A DNA stretch of 11,279 nucleotides from Candidatus Bathyarchaeota archaeon (GTDB lineage Archaea; Thermoproteota; Bathyarchaeia; Bathyarchaeales; Bathyarchaeaceae), in NCBI GenBank assembly GCA_003662715.1, contig QMYO01000027.1, positions 1-11,279 of the forward strand, read 5' to 3'. The notes beneath the pieces are model-generated. The model saw nothing but the letters and a program-made list of their open reading frames with translations, ran no database searches and was not told where the DNA came from. Position 1 is the first letter of the stretch, and each line of letters begins with the position of its first letter. The position numbers and the translations under genes were made by a program. Positions 1 through 7,924 of the stretch are shown piece by piece.

Positions 1-545
1 ATTTTTTGTTGTTCTGGAAGTTGTGGAAGAGGAATCCTAATTGAACGGACTATTCTCGAATTTAGCCCGCTCATAATAGCGCCTCGACTGAGCATTTTTA
101 TTTGGTGTTTTACGAGGTCACACCCGATTAGTTGTATAAGAAAAATGGGTAGGATAAGTTGTCTATCAACTTGTATTCGCAATAAATGGGAATCCATTAT
201 TCCTTTTTCAGCGTTTTCCGGGAATATTGTGGCATATCCTACCGACCCCATCATTGTGATTAGAATATCTCCAGGAAAAATCTCAACGCTTTTAAGGGCT
301 TTATATTTCTTATATGAGATGTATCGGCTACCGATAACAAAGTTATTTTTAATCACATTTTCTTGACCGTATACTTTGACTCCTTTTGGAACCATTTCGG
401 ACTTCTTAATCTGACTCCCAAAGGGTCCAATTTTTATTGCGCCCTTATGTGGTAGTGCAACCTCTTCCACTTTGACAATTTTCCATGTTTTTGGTGTTTT
501 TCCTATTGGTGTTTCTTTGAAGTTTGTTTCTTTGTAGAATTTCAT
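1..545 (-). CDS. hsdS: Type I restriction-modification specificity subunit HsdS, 3' end cut by window edge
   Basis: This open frame starts at the ATG at 545-543 and stays open to base 1, giving 181 codons plus 2 bases. The product is the DNA-recognition subunit that directs the HsdM methylase, and HsdR when present, to a bipartite target. The protein begins MKFYKETNFKETPIG. Its first target-recognition domain contains IGPFGSQIKKSEM near residues 39-51 and GDILITMMGSVG near 92-103. Near residues 170-180 comes the hallmark end of a recognition domain, IPLPQLPEQQK, which leads into the conserved spacer helix. A full HsdS is usually about 400 residues, so roughly the second half is missing off the left edge. 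The ATG overlaps the hsdM stop codon as ATGA, so translation is probably coupled. A GAGG lies about 10 nt upstream, inside hsdM. The family call is firm; the target sequence cannot be read. Confidence 0.9.
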   Translation of the reverse strand, partial: MKFYKETNFKETPIGKTPKTWKIVKVEEVALPHKGAIKIGPFGSQIKKSEMVPKGVKVYGQENVIKNNFVIGSRYISYKKYKALKSVEIFPGDILITMMGSVGYATIFPENAEKGIMDSHLLRIQVDRQLILPIFLIQLIGCDLVKHQIKMLSRGAIMSGLNSRIVRSIRIPLPQLPEQQK

Positions 546-2314
546 TTTTGGCTTGCCTCTAAAATTTCCCTTACATAATTGATTGCTTTCACAACTGCTT
601 CCTTCTCTTCAGCCTCTATTCTCTCGAATTCTTTGACTTCCGCGGCAAGGTCTATTTCCTCCTCCTCTAACTTCGGAAAAACATAGAGCGTTACATTAAG
701 ATTGTAATCGTTAGCCCTAATCTCCTCAACACTTACAACCTTTACAAATCCTTCAACATCCTCAAACCGCCTGTAAGCTTCAACTATACGCTTGATGTTA
801 TCATCGCCAAGCCTGTTTAAACGCCTAATCTCCGGATGAGTCTCATACTCCTCAGACGCATTAATAAACAAAATTTTGCCCTTCCTTTCAACCGGCTTAT
901 TCTTATCAAGAACCAAGACAATGCCCGGCGCACCAGTGTTATAGAAAAACTTCGCAGGCAACAAAATAACCGCATCAATCAAATCCATCTCAACAGCAGC
1001 CCTACGAATTTTCCCTTCTCTCCCTCCCCTAAACAAAGCTCCACTATCTAAAACAACTCCAACCTTCCTATTCGCATAATAAGCCATAAGCTGTATCCAA
1101 GCCCAGTCCGCAGAACTCTTAGGCGTAAAACCACTCACACCTAAACAGGAATAAATCCGCCTAACAGAAGGCTCCCCCAAATTACTCTCATCATAGCCAT
1201 CCTGGTTCCAAGGAGGATTAGCAATCACATAATCAGCACGCTCAAACCTGGGATTAGTGAGACTATTGCCTAAAAATATTTGATAACCCTCAACCCCATG
1301 CAGTATAAGATTCATCTTGGCAATAACAACCATAATCTCGTTGTGCTCCTGCCCAAAAAGCTCCAAGCTAGGCTTTTGATCATTAAGTTTCACATCTCTA
1401 ACATAATTATAGGCTTCAATAAGCATAGCACCGGAACCACAAGCGGGATCAAGAATCCGGCTGCCATCTTCAATATCAAGAATTCGAACAATTAATTTGA
1501 TAACTTCTCTTGGCGTGTAGGTTTCCCCTTCCTTAGCCTTCACAGGAGCGAAATAGTATAAGACCCACTGGTAAGCATCACCTACAGCATCATAATCAAC
1601 CTCTGAAAAATCATACTGATTGAAAAGCTGAACCAACCCCTCAAGAATATGCATGTTATCCTCGCTAATAAAACCCAAAAGCCCCAAAACCTCAACCAAC
1701 TTCTGGAAATCCTGAAGCCCCTCATTCAACCGTGAAACCTTAATCATCGCATTCGCAATTTCCTTAATTGTCTCTCTGCTCCGCGTAATCTCACGCCAAC
1801 TATACAGCCGCCTCTCCCTATCATCATACAAAGTAAGATAATCGCTATTAGCCAGAAGATAGGCCTCCTCCCGCGAAAAACCCTCCTTAACATACTTGTC
1901 CACAACAGAATGCCACTTATCACTAACAGTCTTATAGAAAAGGAAAAGCAACAAAACCTTATAATCCACAGCAGTCCTAATCAAATCCGCACCACTCTTC
2001 AAAAGCCTAATAAGCTCATCCTTACCCACAACAGCCTTCTTAACAGGAACCTCACGCCGCAACAAAACAAGCCTATAAATATTCTTTCTCAAATCAGCAG
2101 GATTCTCCTCAGCCTCAACAAGCCCCTCCCTCCTCAAAACAGCCAAAAGCTTATTCACATTCTCAAGACCAAGCTTACGCCGCCGCAAAACCTCATCAAC
2201 ATCCTCAGTCGTAAACTCCTTGACGCCAAACTCTTCAACAAGCAAAAGATAACGAGAACGAACCCAATCCTCAAGCCTACTAACAGCACTCCAATCAATA
2301 CTAAACAGCGACAA
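542..2314 (-). CDS. hsdM: Type I restriction-modification DNA methyltransferase subunit HsdM (N6-adenine)
   Basis: This 590-residue protein transfers a methyl group from S-adenosylmethionine to adenine N6 in DNA, together with HsdS. Residues about 1-85 look like a winged-helix domain (EFTTEDVDEVLRRRKLGLEN then REGLVEAEE). Residues about 105-240 form the usual HsdM helical N-terminal domain. The methylase core follows, with motif X-like YTPRE at 266-270, the SAM-binding DPACGSG at 289-295 and catalytic NPPW at 366-369. The C-terminal tail is acidic and helical. The start is TTG at 2314, supported by GAGGTA six bases upstream. The gene is first in an operon with hsdS and divergent from the AAA ATPase gene. 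No hsdR is seen; it could lie further left. All core catalytic motifs are intact, so the enzyme is probably active. Confidence 0.93.
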   Translation of the reverse strand: MSLFSIDWSAVSRLEDWVRSRYLLLVEEFGVKEFTTEDVDEVLRRRKLGLENVNKLLAVLRREGLVEAEENPADLRKNIYRLVLLRREVPVKKAVVGKDELIRLLKSGADLIRTAVDYKVLLLFLFYKTVSDKWHSVVDKYVKEGFSREEAYLLANSDYLTLYDDRERRLYSWREITRSRETIKEIANAMIKVSRLNEGLQDFQKLVEVLGLLGFISEDNMHILEGLVQLFNQYDFSEVDYDAVGDAYQWVLYYFAPVKAKEGETYTPREVIKLIVRILDIEDGSRILDPACGSGAMLIEAYNYVRDVKLNDQKPSLELFGQEHNEIMVVIAKMNLILHGVEGYQIFLGNSLTNPRFERADYVIANPPWNQDGYDESNLGEPSVRRIYSCLGVSGFTPKSSADWAWIQLMAYYANRKVGVVLDSGALFRGGREGKIRRAAVEMDLIDAVILLPAKFFYNTGAPGIVLVLDKNKPVERKGKILFINASEEYETHPEIRRLNRLGDDNIKRIVEAYRRFEDVEGFVKVVSVEEIRANDYNLNVTLYVFPKLEEEEIDLAAEVKEFERIEAEEKEAVVKAINYVREILEASQK

Positions 2315-2363
2315 GATTAATACCTCAAGAATAAATCATTCACTAAATACCCTAATAAATATT
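2315..2363 (-). promoter_or_regulatory. Probable hsdM promoter and ribosome binding site
   Basis: On the minus strand GAGGTA (2326-2321) sits six bases before the TTG start and decides that start. An A+T-rich AATATTTATTAG (2363-2352) lies about 25-30 bases before the likely transcription start, as an archaeal TATA box would. The ribosome site is convincing; the TATA assignment is tentative. Confidence 0.5.
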
Positions 2364-2522
2364 ACGGTATACAATTTTCCATCAGCACCCTACATCTCTA
2401 ACCTTTAAAAATCCATGTCAAAACAAGCTTAAACCCTACCAAAAATAGCCTAAATTTTCCATCAAACCCCATCACTTAGCCCCTCTAGTAAAGGCAAAAA
2501 CTAAGTACAGAGACCTTCAGTT

Positions 2523-2574
2523 TTAGGAATCGATTCCGAAACTTTTTATAAAGAGGTTAGGAATACATTCCGAA
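2523..2574 (+). promoter_or_regulatory. ATPase promoter: BRE/TATA box flanked by two copies of an 18-nt palindromic operator
   Basis: TTAGGAATCGATTCCGAA (2523-2540) and TTAGGAATACATTCCGAA (2557-2574) agree at every base except the two central ones and are spaced 34 bases apart. Each has a 12-bp core GGAATNNATTCC. Between them lies CGAAACTTTTTATAAA, a good BRE plus TATA box (TATA about 2543-2552). The TATA centre is about 28 bases before the ATG at 2576, so the message is probably leaderless and the second palindrome covers the transcription start. This layout suits a repressor that blocks TFB/TBP and polymerase together. Binding by a protein is inferred. Confidence 0.75.
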
Positions 2575-2575
2575 C

Positions 2576-4087
2576 ATGACCATTACCAACATGACTATAG
2601 GTGAACTGACATACTGGAACGATTGGTGGAAGACAGAGGAATTCCCACAAGATGATGCAAACATACGTGATTGGTCACTCTCAGCTTTCAAATGGAAACC
2701 TAGATTAAGCAAAACAATTGAGGATAAAGAAGTCATCTATGTTCTTAGAGGCCCCAGACGAGTAGGTAAAACTACCTTACTCAAACTGAGAATAAAAAGG
2801 CTCCTAGAAGAGGGAATACCCTCAGAGAACATATTCTATTTCCCTTGTGATGCCATAGAAACTCCAAAACAGTTGATGACCATCATTGACAATTATCTGA
2901 CCCAAAAGAGGAGACAAGGAGAATGGGCATACCTGTTCATTGATGAAGTCTCTATGTTAATTGAATGGCAAAAAGCTATAAAGTTACTCATAGATGCTGG
3001 TAGATTTAGAGACTGCACGGTTATCTTAACAGGTTCTCATAGTATCGACCTTCGAAAAGGCTCAGAGTCTCTTTCAGGTCGAAGAGGCAAAATCGAGAAG
3101 CTAAAGTATGGAACACCAGATAAAATATTGCTTCCAGCAAAGTTTTCTGAATACATCGAAACACTCGACCCAAAATTAGCCAACGAACTTCGAAAATTAT
3201 GGCTTCTGTCTCTAAAGAATCGGAGAGCCATGCTTCTTCAACTAGCGAACGGTATAATACCTCATGAATTAGAAAGGCTAGCTCTCTTCACTAAAGAGTT
3301 AGAACTTTTGTTAGACCAATACATGTTGACTGGTGGGATAGCACAAGCTACTCACCAATACGTTTCAAAGCGAAAGATAGCAGAGGGTACCTATGCCACT
3401 TTTGTCAACCTTATGGTAAGGGATATTTGTAGATGGAAACACCATGAGAATTATGCTAGGCAAATATTGAGAAGAATATTTGAAGCTCTTTCATCTCTTA
3501 TCAGTTGGAATGATCTGAGAAAAGGAACGGACATCAGAGATTCAAAGACTGCAGAATCTTATGTCAATGTCTTAAAAGATAGTTTTGTGGTTGCCTATTA
3601 TTATATGCTAAACGTAGAGAAAACTTCGCCAGATTACATAAGCAACAAGAAGATTTACTTCCAAGATCCGTTCATATTTCATGCTTGTAGGGGATGGGTT
3701 TACGGCAAAAAGGCATTTGACCTTAGTCTGAATTTCATGAGTTCGCCAGAGAACAAAAGTAAACTTGCAGAATGTTTAGTGGGTAATCATCTTTCTCGAT
3801 TCATGTTCAATTTATATCCAAGTTCTCTTTTCGATCCGTCAAACTACGTTTTCTATTGGAAAAGCAAAAAGAGAGAAGTAGATTTCACGATTAGATTAAA
3901 CAACAAATTTTTGCCCATAGAAGTCAAATATTCTGACAACATCCAGAAGGACGACGCACGAGGAATATATGATTTTATGAAAACTGATCGTTCCCATGAG
4001 TTTGGGATTATTACATCAAGGAATCGACTTGAAGTGGGTAAAAGATATGTAGTCGTTCCGTTGAGTATCCTTCTATTGCTTGCATAA
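2576..4087 (+). CDS. AAA-family ATPase with DUF4143-type C-terminal domain
   Basis: This 503-residue P-loop ATPase resembles the AAA_14/DUF4143 family common in archaea and anaerobic bacteria, whose cellular role is largely unknown. Walker A is GPRRVGKT at residues 59-66 and Walker B is YLFIDEV at 119-125. LTGS near 151-154 is in the sensor-1 position. The middle (about 220-400) is helical. The C-terminal part contains REVDF (433-437) and IEVK (448-451), the D...ExK pattern of a PD-(D/E)XK nuclease-like fold seen in this family. There is no signal peptide or membrane segment. Length matches or slightly exceeds the usual 400-450 residues. ATG at 2576 fits a leaderless transcript; ATG at 2591 is an alternative. 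The gene stands alone, divergent from hsdM and upstream of the tRNA scar. A link to defence or to a mobile element is plausible but only from position. Confidence 0.85.
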   Translation: MTITNMTIGELTYWNDWWKTEEFPQDDANIRDWSLSAFKWKPRLSKTIEDKEVIYVLRGPRRVGKTTLLKLRIKRLLEEGIPSENIFYFPCDAIETPKQLMTIIDNYLTQKRRQGEWAYLFIDEVSMLIEWQKAIKLLIDAGRFRDCTVILTGSHSIDLRKGSESLSGRRGKIEKLKYGTPDKILLPAKFSEYIETLDPKLANELRKLWLLSLKNRRAMLLQLANGIIPHELERLALFTKELELLLDQYMLTGGIAQATHQYVSKRKIAEGTYATFVNLMVRDICRWKHHENYARQILRRIFEALSSLISWNDLRKGTDIRDSKTAESYVNVLKDSFVVAYYYMLNVEKTSPDYISNKKIYFQDPFIFHACRGWVYGKKAFDLSLNFMSSPENKSKLAECLVGNHLSRFMFNLYPSSLFDPSNYVFYWKSKKREVDFTIRLNNKFLPIEVKYSDNIQKDDARGIYDFMKTDRSHEFGIITSRNRLEVGKRYVVVPLSILLLLA

Positions 4088-4180
4088 CAAAACAGTTAAA
4101 GACTCATCCCTAATAAGTTGACAGTATCCAGCATACACATGCCAGTCATAACAATGAATCATACAGAAAAAAGAGGAGGA
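4088..4180. other. Short intergenic stretch with no recognised feature
   Basis: Between the ATPase stop codon and the tRNA 3' half I see no open frame, no T-run terminator and no tRNA 5' half. A GCCGGGG strand that could pair with the tRNA acceptor end at 4222-4228 is not present here or in the ATPase gene. The right end is purine-rich (AAAAAAGAGGAGGAG). Confidence 0.6.
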
Positions 4181-4232
4181 GTTGGGTGATATCTCCATGA
4201 GATAGTGGGTTCAAATCCCACCCCCGGCGCCA
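4181..4232 (+). pseudogene. 3' half of a tRNA-Ser-like gene (integration scar, att site)
   Basis: Read in order: GTTGG (4181-4185), which could be the 3' side of an anticodon stem; a class II variable arm, TATCTC-CAT-GAGATA (4190-4204, six perfect pairs); a perfect T arm, GTGGG-TTCAAAT-CCCAC (4205-4221); the acceptor 3' strand CCCCGGC (4222-4228); discriminator G (4229); and encoded CCA (4230-4232). The long variable arm and GCCGGGG/CCCCGGC-G acceptor type match archaeal tRNA-Ser. No 5' half lies upstream, so this is not a working gene by itself. Archaeal integrases of the pNOB8 type recombine in tRNA 3' halves and leave exactly this kind of remnant at the far end of the inserted element. A half gene of a trans-spliced split tRNA is a less likely alternative. 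Confidence 0.8.
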
Positions 4233-4260
4233 AACTACACAAATTACGTTTATAATCTGG

Positions 4261-4318
4261 GTTTGCGCGCAACCTGCAAACTTTTATTTATATGTCACAA
4301 ATAATGCATATATATGCA
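4261..4318 (+). promoter_or_regulatory. Promoter of the radical SAM operon with two palindromes
   Basis: A TATA box TTTTATTTATAT (4282-4293) is preceded by a BRE-like GCAAAC (4276-4281). Upstream is a perfect 10-bp palindrome TTGCGCGCAA (4263-4272), itself inside the looser inverted repeat GTTTGC...GCAAAC (4261-4281). Downstream, over the predicted transcription start near 4313, is a perfect 14-bp palindrome TGCATATATATGCA (4305-4318). A related 14-mer lies before the winged-helix gene at 9336. Repressor control is inferred. Confidence 0.6.
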
Positions 4319-4336
4319 CAAATGTGTTCATAGTAA

Positions 4337-6052
4337 GTGGTTGCAATGAAAAGCTCAACCGAGATTATGATCAAAACTATTGGTAATTTCGTAAATGCCT
4401 TCATCTCAAAATGTGTGCAAACTGGTGAGAAGTTTGTTCATACAAGATTTAATGGTAAAACGCCAAAAAACGGTGGGGCACCAATAGTCCTGACTGCTTC
4501 AATAATCGAAATGAGTGATTTCAAACTTAACCCATTTATAGCATTTTCAGGGGGCTTTCCACTAATTCTTCCAAAACGTATCTTAAGAAAAAAACTTTAT
4601 CCAAATTCCCATTTCAATGAAGATGGTACAGCAAAGTTTGCACCTTATGGATTAAGAAAAGTTGAGACATTGTTAATCGAAGAATTTGGAGAGGAGAATG
4701 TAGTTACCGTACACCCTCATAATCTTCATGAATTTGTCGGACCGAAAACAAAGGTCGTTGGCATTTCTACGATGGATCCGTTAGGTATAGGTTTTGTTAG
4801 CAGAACTTACACAAGTATTCTAAGGTTAAATGGGAAGCCGGTAACTCGTCTAGAATTTGAAAATCTGCTTTCCAATTTTGTATTCAGAAAATACAGACCT
4901 AAAATCATTGTCGGTGGTTCAGGTGCGTGGCAAATATCGAGGGCAAATATGCAAGACGAGCTTGGTATAGATACGATTTTGATTGGGCAGGCAGAACACT
5001 CTGTTGTAGAGATCTTCAGGAAAGCACTAGATGGTCAAGAACTTGATAAGGTGATCACAACGCAGATACCTGAAAGGAAAGAAATTCCTATCATCAAAAG
5101 ACCTTCATTATACGGAACAATTGAAATAACGCGTGGTTGTGGCAGAGGCTGTGCCTTTTGTTCACCCACTTTGCGTCAGCGGTATTCTTTTCCTTTGGAA
5201 AACATTCTGAGAGAAGTTAAGTTGAACGCAAAAAGTGGAACAAAAATGATTCTTCTTCAGACGGACGATATATTTCTATACAAAACGAAACGAAATTTCA
5301 TTCCAAACAGAGAAGCTGTCGTTGAGTTAATTCAGAGTGTAGATAAAGTTGAAGGCGTCGAATACATACAAATTGCTCATGCATCACTTGCACCAGTCGT
5401 TTATGATAGAAAAATTGTAGAGGAGATAGCACCAACACTCGTGGAGAAATCTCTGTGGTATTGCAACGGCAAACGTTGCGCTTCCATTGAAGTTGGGATA
5501 GAAACGGGTAGTGTGCAACTAATGAAAAAACACATGAAAGGGAAGATGTTGCCTTATGAGCCCGAGCAATGGCAAGACATTGTTGTCCAAGCAATAGGAA
5601 CCTTAAATGATAACTACATTTATCCGTTAGCAACTCTAATTTTAGGATTGCCTGGTGAACAAGAAGAGGACATACTTGCTACACTTGAACTATTGGACAA
5701 GCTTAAGAATGCTAAAATGTTCTATGTTCCACTCCTTTTTACATCAGAAGAAGAATCTATTTTGAAAAGACAAAGGCACAAAGATCTAAAAGATCTTGAT
5801 GAATTCCAGTGGGATATTATTTCGAGATGCTGGAGATTTAATCTTGATTTGTGGGCGCCTGAACTGAACAAAGTTGCTTTGTTTGGTAGTCTATTAGCAT
5901 CTCCTTATTTTAGGTGGAAACATGGCAAGAAAATCGTTAAACCCATCATGAAATTTTCTGGATTAGAGAATCTAGTGGTGAGTAGAAAATTAGGAATTGA
6001 ATGCCAGTCACAATATTGTGCTTCTAGTTTTAACACGGATGACAAAAGATGA
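4337..6052 (+). CDS. Radical SAM protein (archaeal Fe-S oxidoreductase, B12-domain-like N terminus)
   Basis: This 571-residue protein should bind a 4Fe-4S cluster and cleave S-adenosylmethionine to start radical chemistry on an unidentified substrate. The cluster ligands are Cys268, Cys272 and Cys275 (RGCGRGCAFC). EVGIETGS (385-392) and LILGLPGE (434-441) are typical later strands of a radical SAM barrel. Residues about 100-235 form a Rossmann-like domain (KVVGISTMDPLG, IIVGGSGAW, GIDTILIGQAE), laid out like the cobalamin domain of B12-dependent radical SAM proteins but without an obvious DxHxxG motif. The C-terminal 90 residues are basic and unassigned. The start is GTG 4337 or, equally likely, ATG 4346. 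It is first in a three-gene operon, 18 bases before the next gene. Family assignment is firm; the reaction is unknown. Confidence 0.87.
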   Translation: MVAMKSSTEIMIKTIGNFVNAFISKCVQTGEKFVHTRFNGKTPKNGGAPIVLTASIIEMSDFKLNPFIAFSGGFPLILPKRILRKKLYPNSHFNEDGTAKFAPYGLRKVETLLIEEFGEENVVTVHPHNLHEFVGPKTKVVGISTMDPLGIGFVSRTYTSILRLNGKPVTRLEFENLLSNFVFRKYRPKIIVGGSGAWQISRANMQDELGIDTILIGQAEHSVVEIFRKALDGQELDKVITTQIPERKEIPIIKRPSLYGTIEITRGCGRGCAFCSPTLRQRYSFPLENILREVKLNAKSGTKMILLQTDDIFLYKTKRNFIPNREAVVELIQSVDKVEGVEYIQIAHASLAPVVYDRKIVEEIAPTLVEKSLWYCNGKRCASIEVGIETGSVQLMKKHMKGKMLPYEPEQWQDIVVQAIGTLNDNYIYPLATLILGLPGEQEEDILATLELLDKLKNAKMFYVPLLFTSEEESILKRQRHKDLKDLDEFQWDIISRCWRFNLDLWAPELNKVALFGSLLASPYFRWKHGKKIVKPIMKFSGLENLVVSRKLGIECQSQYCASSFNTDDKR

Positions 6053-6070
6053 CACGATATTTGTTAAAGT

Positions 6071-7924
6071 GTGATTAAAATGACGTTCAAAAAAATTGTG
6101 CTTGTAAAACCAAATGGAAGAAAAGGCTTGGGTTTCTCATTCGATGTAATTCCAATAGGTCTAGAGTACATTGCCGCATCAATAGAAAAGCAGGTTGATG
6201 ACGTTCACATAGTTGATATGGAATTCGAAGAACAATCATTCCAGTATTTTCTTGATGTTTTTAATCCTGATTTGGTTGGTATATCAATGTCAGCAACTGA
6301 CCACAACGAAGGCCTGCGACTTGCAAAAATTGCTAAGAAAAGCGGTGCTACAACAGTGTTGGGCGGCTATCATCCGACTGCTATACCAGATGAATTGCTT
6401 TCACATCCACATGTTGATATCATTGTCAGGGGCGAGGGTGAACTTACGATGAAAGAACTTGTGCAAGAAGGTTCTCCTGAAGGTGTTCTTGGGATTTCAT
6501 ACAAGAAAGGTAAGCAAATAATCCACAACTCTGACAGACCACTAATAGGAGATTTAGATTCTTTGCCTTTTCCAGCAAGACATCTAAGAAGACACAAATA
6601 CAAAGATCGCATGAACAACAATAGCCGAGAATTTGATGTAATTACTACGTCACGTGGCTGTTGGGGAAAATGTAGTTTTTGTTGCGAGCCATATATGAGT
6701 AAAAGTCGTATGCGATTTAGATCTCCTGAAAACATAATAGAGGAATTGTTTGAAATCATAGCTTTTCACAATGAAAAACCACTACAAATTTTTGTGACAG
6801 ACCCTCATTTTATAGGTGACCCTAAAAGAATAGACCGTCTATGTGACTTGTTGCAAAAACATGAATTAGATATAGTGTTTTCCATCATGACGAGAGTGGA
6901 CAGTATCACCAGAAACCCTGAACTAGTCAAAAAAATGTGCAACAGTGGCATTCTTAGTTACGAGTTAGGGTTTGAAAGCCCAAGTCAAAAAGATTTGAAT
7001 CATGTAAAGAAGGGTATAACGCCGGATATGCAAAGAAAGGCTGTAAAAATACTAAGGGATAATGGTGCGAACGTGTCTGGAACCTTTGTTATTGGTTTGC
7101 CAGGTCAAAGTGAAGAAGAGATAAAGCAATTCCCAGTATATGCTAAAAAAATCGGTTTGATGAACTGTGCATTTGGTATTGTAACACCGTTTCCTAGAAC
7201 TGAATTTTTCGATAGTTTAGAAAAAGACGGCTTAATCATTGAACGCGACTGGACAAAATACGATGAAATGCACTCTGTGTTCAAGTTAAATCCTTTAAGT
7301 ACAAAAAGGTTGGAAGAACTGGAAAGCTATTGCATGGCAAGATTTTGGACGTTAAATACATTCTTAGACAGAGCTAGAGTTTTACAAAAAAGTTCGGATG
7401 ACAAGATATCATTAAAAGATTTTATAGATGATATCATTGCGAAAGTAAAGTTCGCCAGGAATGCGGGCTATGACCTGAGGGAAGGAGAACTTGAAGATCA
7501 TATCAAAGCAGTTTTAGACGCGATTGTAGACGCTGAAAACGAAGAAAAAGAAAGAAAGATATGTATGCATGACGTCATAGAAATGTCAAGATTCCTTAAG
7601 ATTTTAGGACCACAAACTATTCAAATTACTTTAAGGTATGGCAGTCAAGTAGTAAGTTATGTCATAAAAACCACAAACAGAAGTGTGGATTACATAAAAA
7701 CTATTTCTGGAAAACAAGACAACGCAACTATAGACATAAATATCGATTTGGATGAAGCGATCGATTCATTTAACGGCTATTCACCATTGAATCTAATGAA
7801 TTATATTCATTTATTGAAACAGGCATGGAATACCAACGGTATTTTAAATATCCTTAGGTTATGTGCTGCATTAACAACTGATTTAGGCTGTTCTTATCTG
7901 AAAGATAAATTCATGGGTGATTGA
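6071..7924 (+). CDS. B12-binding radical SAM protein with extra C-terminal domain
   Basis: This 617-residue protein has the layout of a class B cobalamin-dependent radical SAM enzyme, a family that includes methyltransferases and lipid- or pigment-modifying enzymes such as BchE, HpnR and archaeal GDGT ring synthases. Residues about 5-135 are the B12-binding domain (IGLEYIAASIEK, LVGISMSATDHNEG, TVLGGYHPT, DIIVRGEGE). The radical SAM cluster is Cys197, Cys201 and Cys204 (RGCWGKCSFC), with an extra Cys205. YELGFES (297-303) and FVIGLPGQ (339-346) are later barrel motifs. Residues about 500-605 form an extra domain whose pattern (NATIDINIDLDEAIDSFNGY, then two hydrophobic helices) recalls SCP2 lipid-binding domains. 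That likeness is weak. The start is GTG 6071 or ATG 6080. The last 8 bases overlap the next gene, implying coupled translation. Confidence 0.9.
   Translation: MIKMTFKKIVLVKPNGRKGLGFSFDVIPIGLEYIAASIEKQVDDVHIVDMEFEEQSFQYFLDVFNPDLVGISMSATDHNEGLRLAKIAKKSGATTVLGGYHPTAIPDELLSHPHVDIIVRGEGELTMKELVQEGSPEGVLGISYKKGKQIIHNSDRPLIGDLDSLPFPARHLRRHKYKDRMNNNSREFDVITTSRGCWGKCSFCCEPYMSKSRMRFRSPENIIEELFEIIAFHNEKPLQIFVTDPHFIGDPKRIDRLCDLLQKHELDIVFSIMTRVDSITRNPELVKKMCNSGILSYELGFESPSQKDLNHVKKGITPDMQRKAVKILRDNGANVSGTFVIGLPGQSEEEIKQFPVYAKKIGLMNCAFGIVTPFPRTEFFDSLEKDGLIIERDWTKYDEMHSVFKLNPLSTKRLEELESYCMARFWTLNTFLDRARVLQKSSDDKISLKDFIDDIIAKVKFARNAGYDLREGELEDHIKAVLDAIVDAENEEKERKICMHDVIEMSRFLKILGPQTIQITLRYGSQVVSYVIKTTNRSVDYIKTISGKQDNATIDINIDLDEAIDSFNGYSPLNLMNYIHLLKQAWNTNGILNILRLCAALTTDLGCSYLKDKFMGD

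Noticed and set aside
145..366. A plus-strand 73-codon frame at the left end
   Set aside because: It is antisense to hsdS, whose frame is open and clearly recognisable on the minus strand.
922..934. CCCGGCGCACC, resembling the tRNA acceptor end used as the att core
   Set aside because: It lies in well-conserved hsdM coding sequence (GAPGIV, residues 461-466), shows no T-arm match and is explained by codons.
1910..2320. A 136-codon plus-strand frame opposite the start of hsdM
   Set aside because: It is antisense to a gene with intact catalytic motifs, has low-complexity composition (Asn/Gln/Leu/Ile-rich) and has no domain.
4181..4232. Complete tRNA gene with an intron
   Set aside because: No acceptor 5' strand (GCCGGGG), D arm or anticodon arm can be found in the upstream sequence, so only the 3' half is present.
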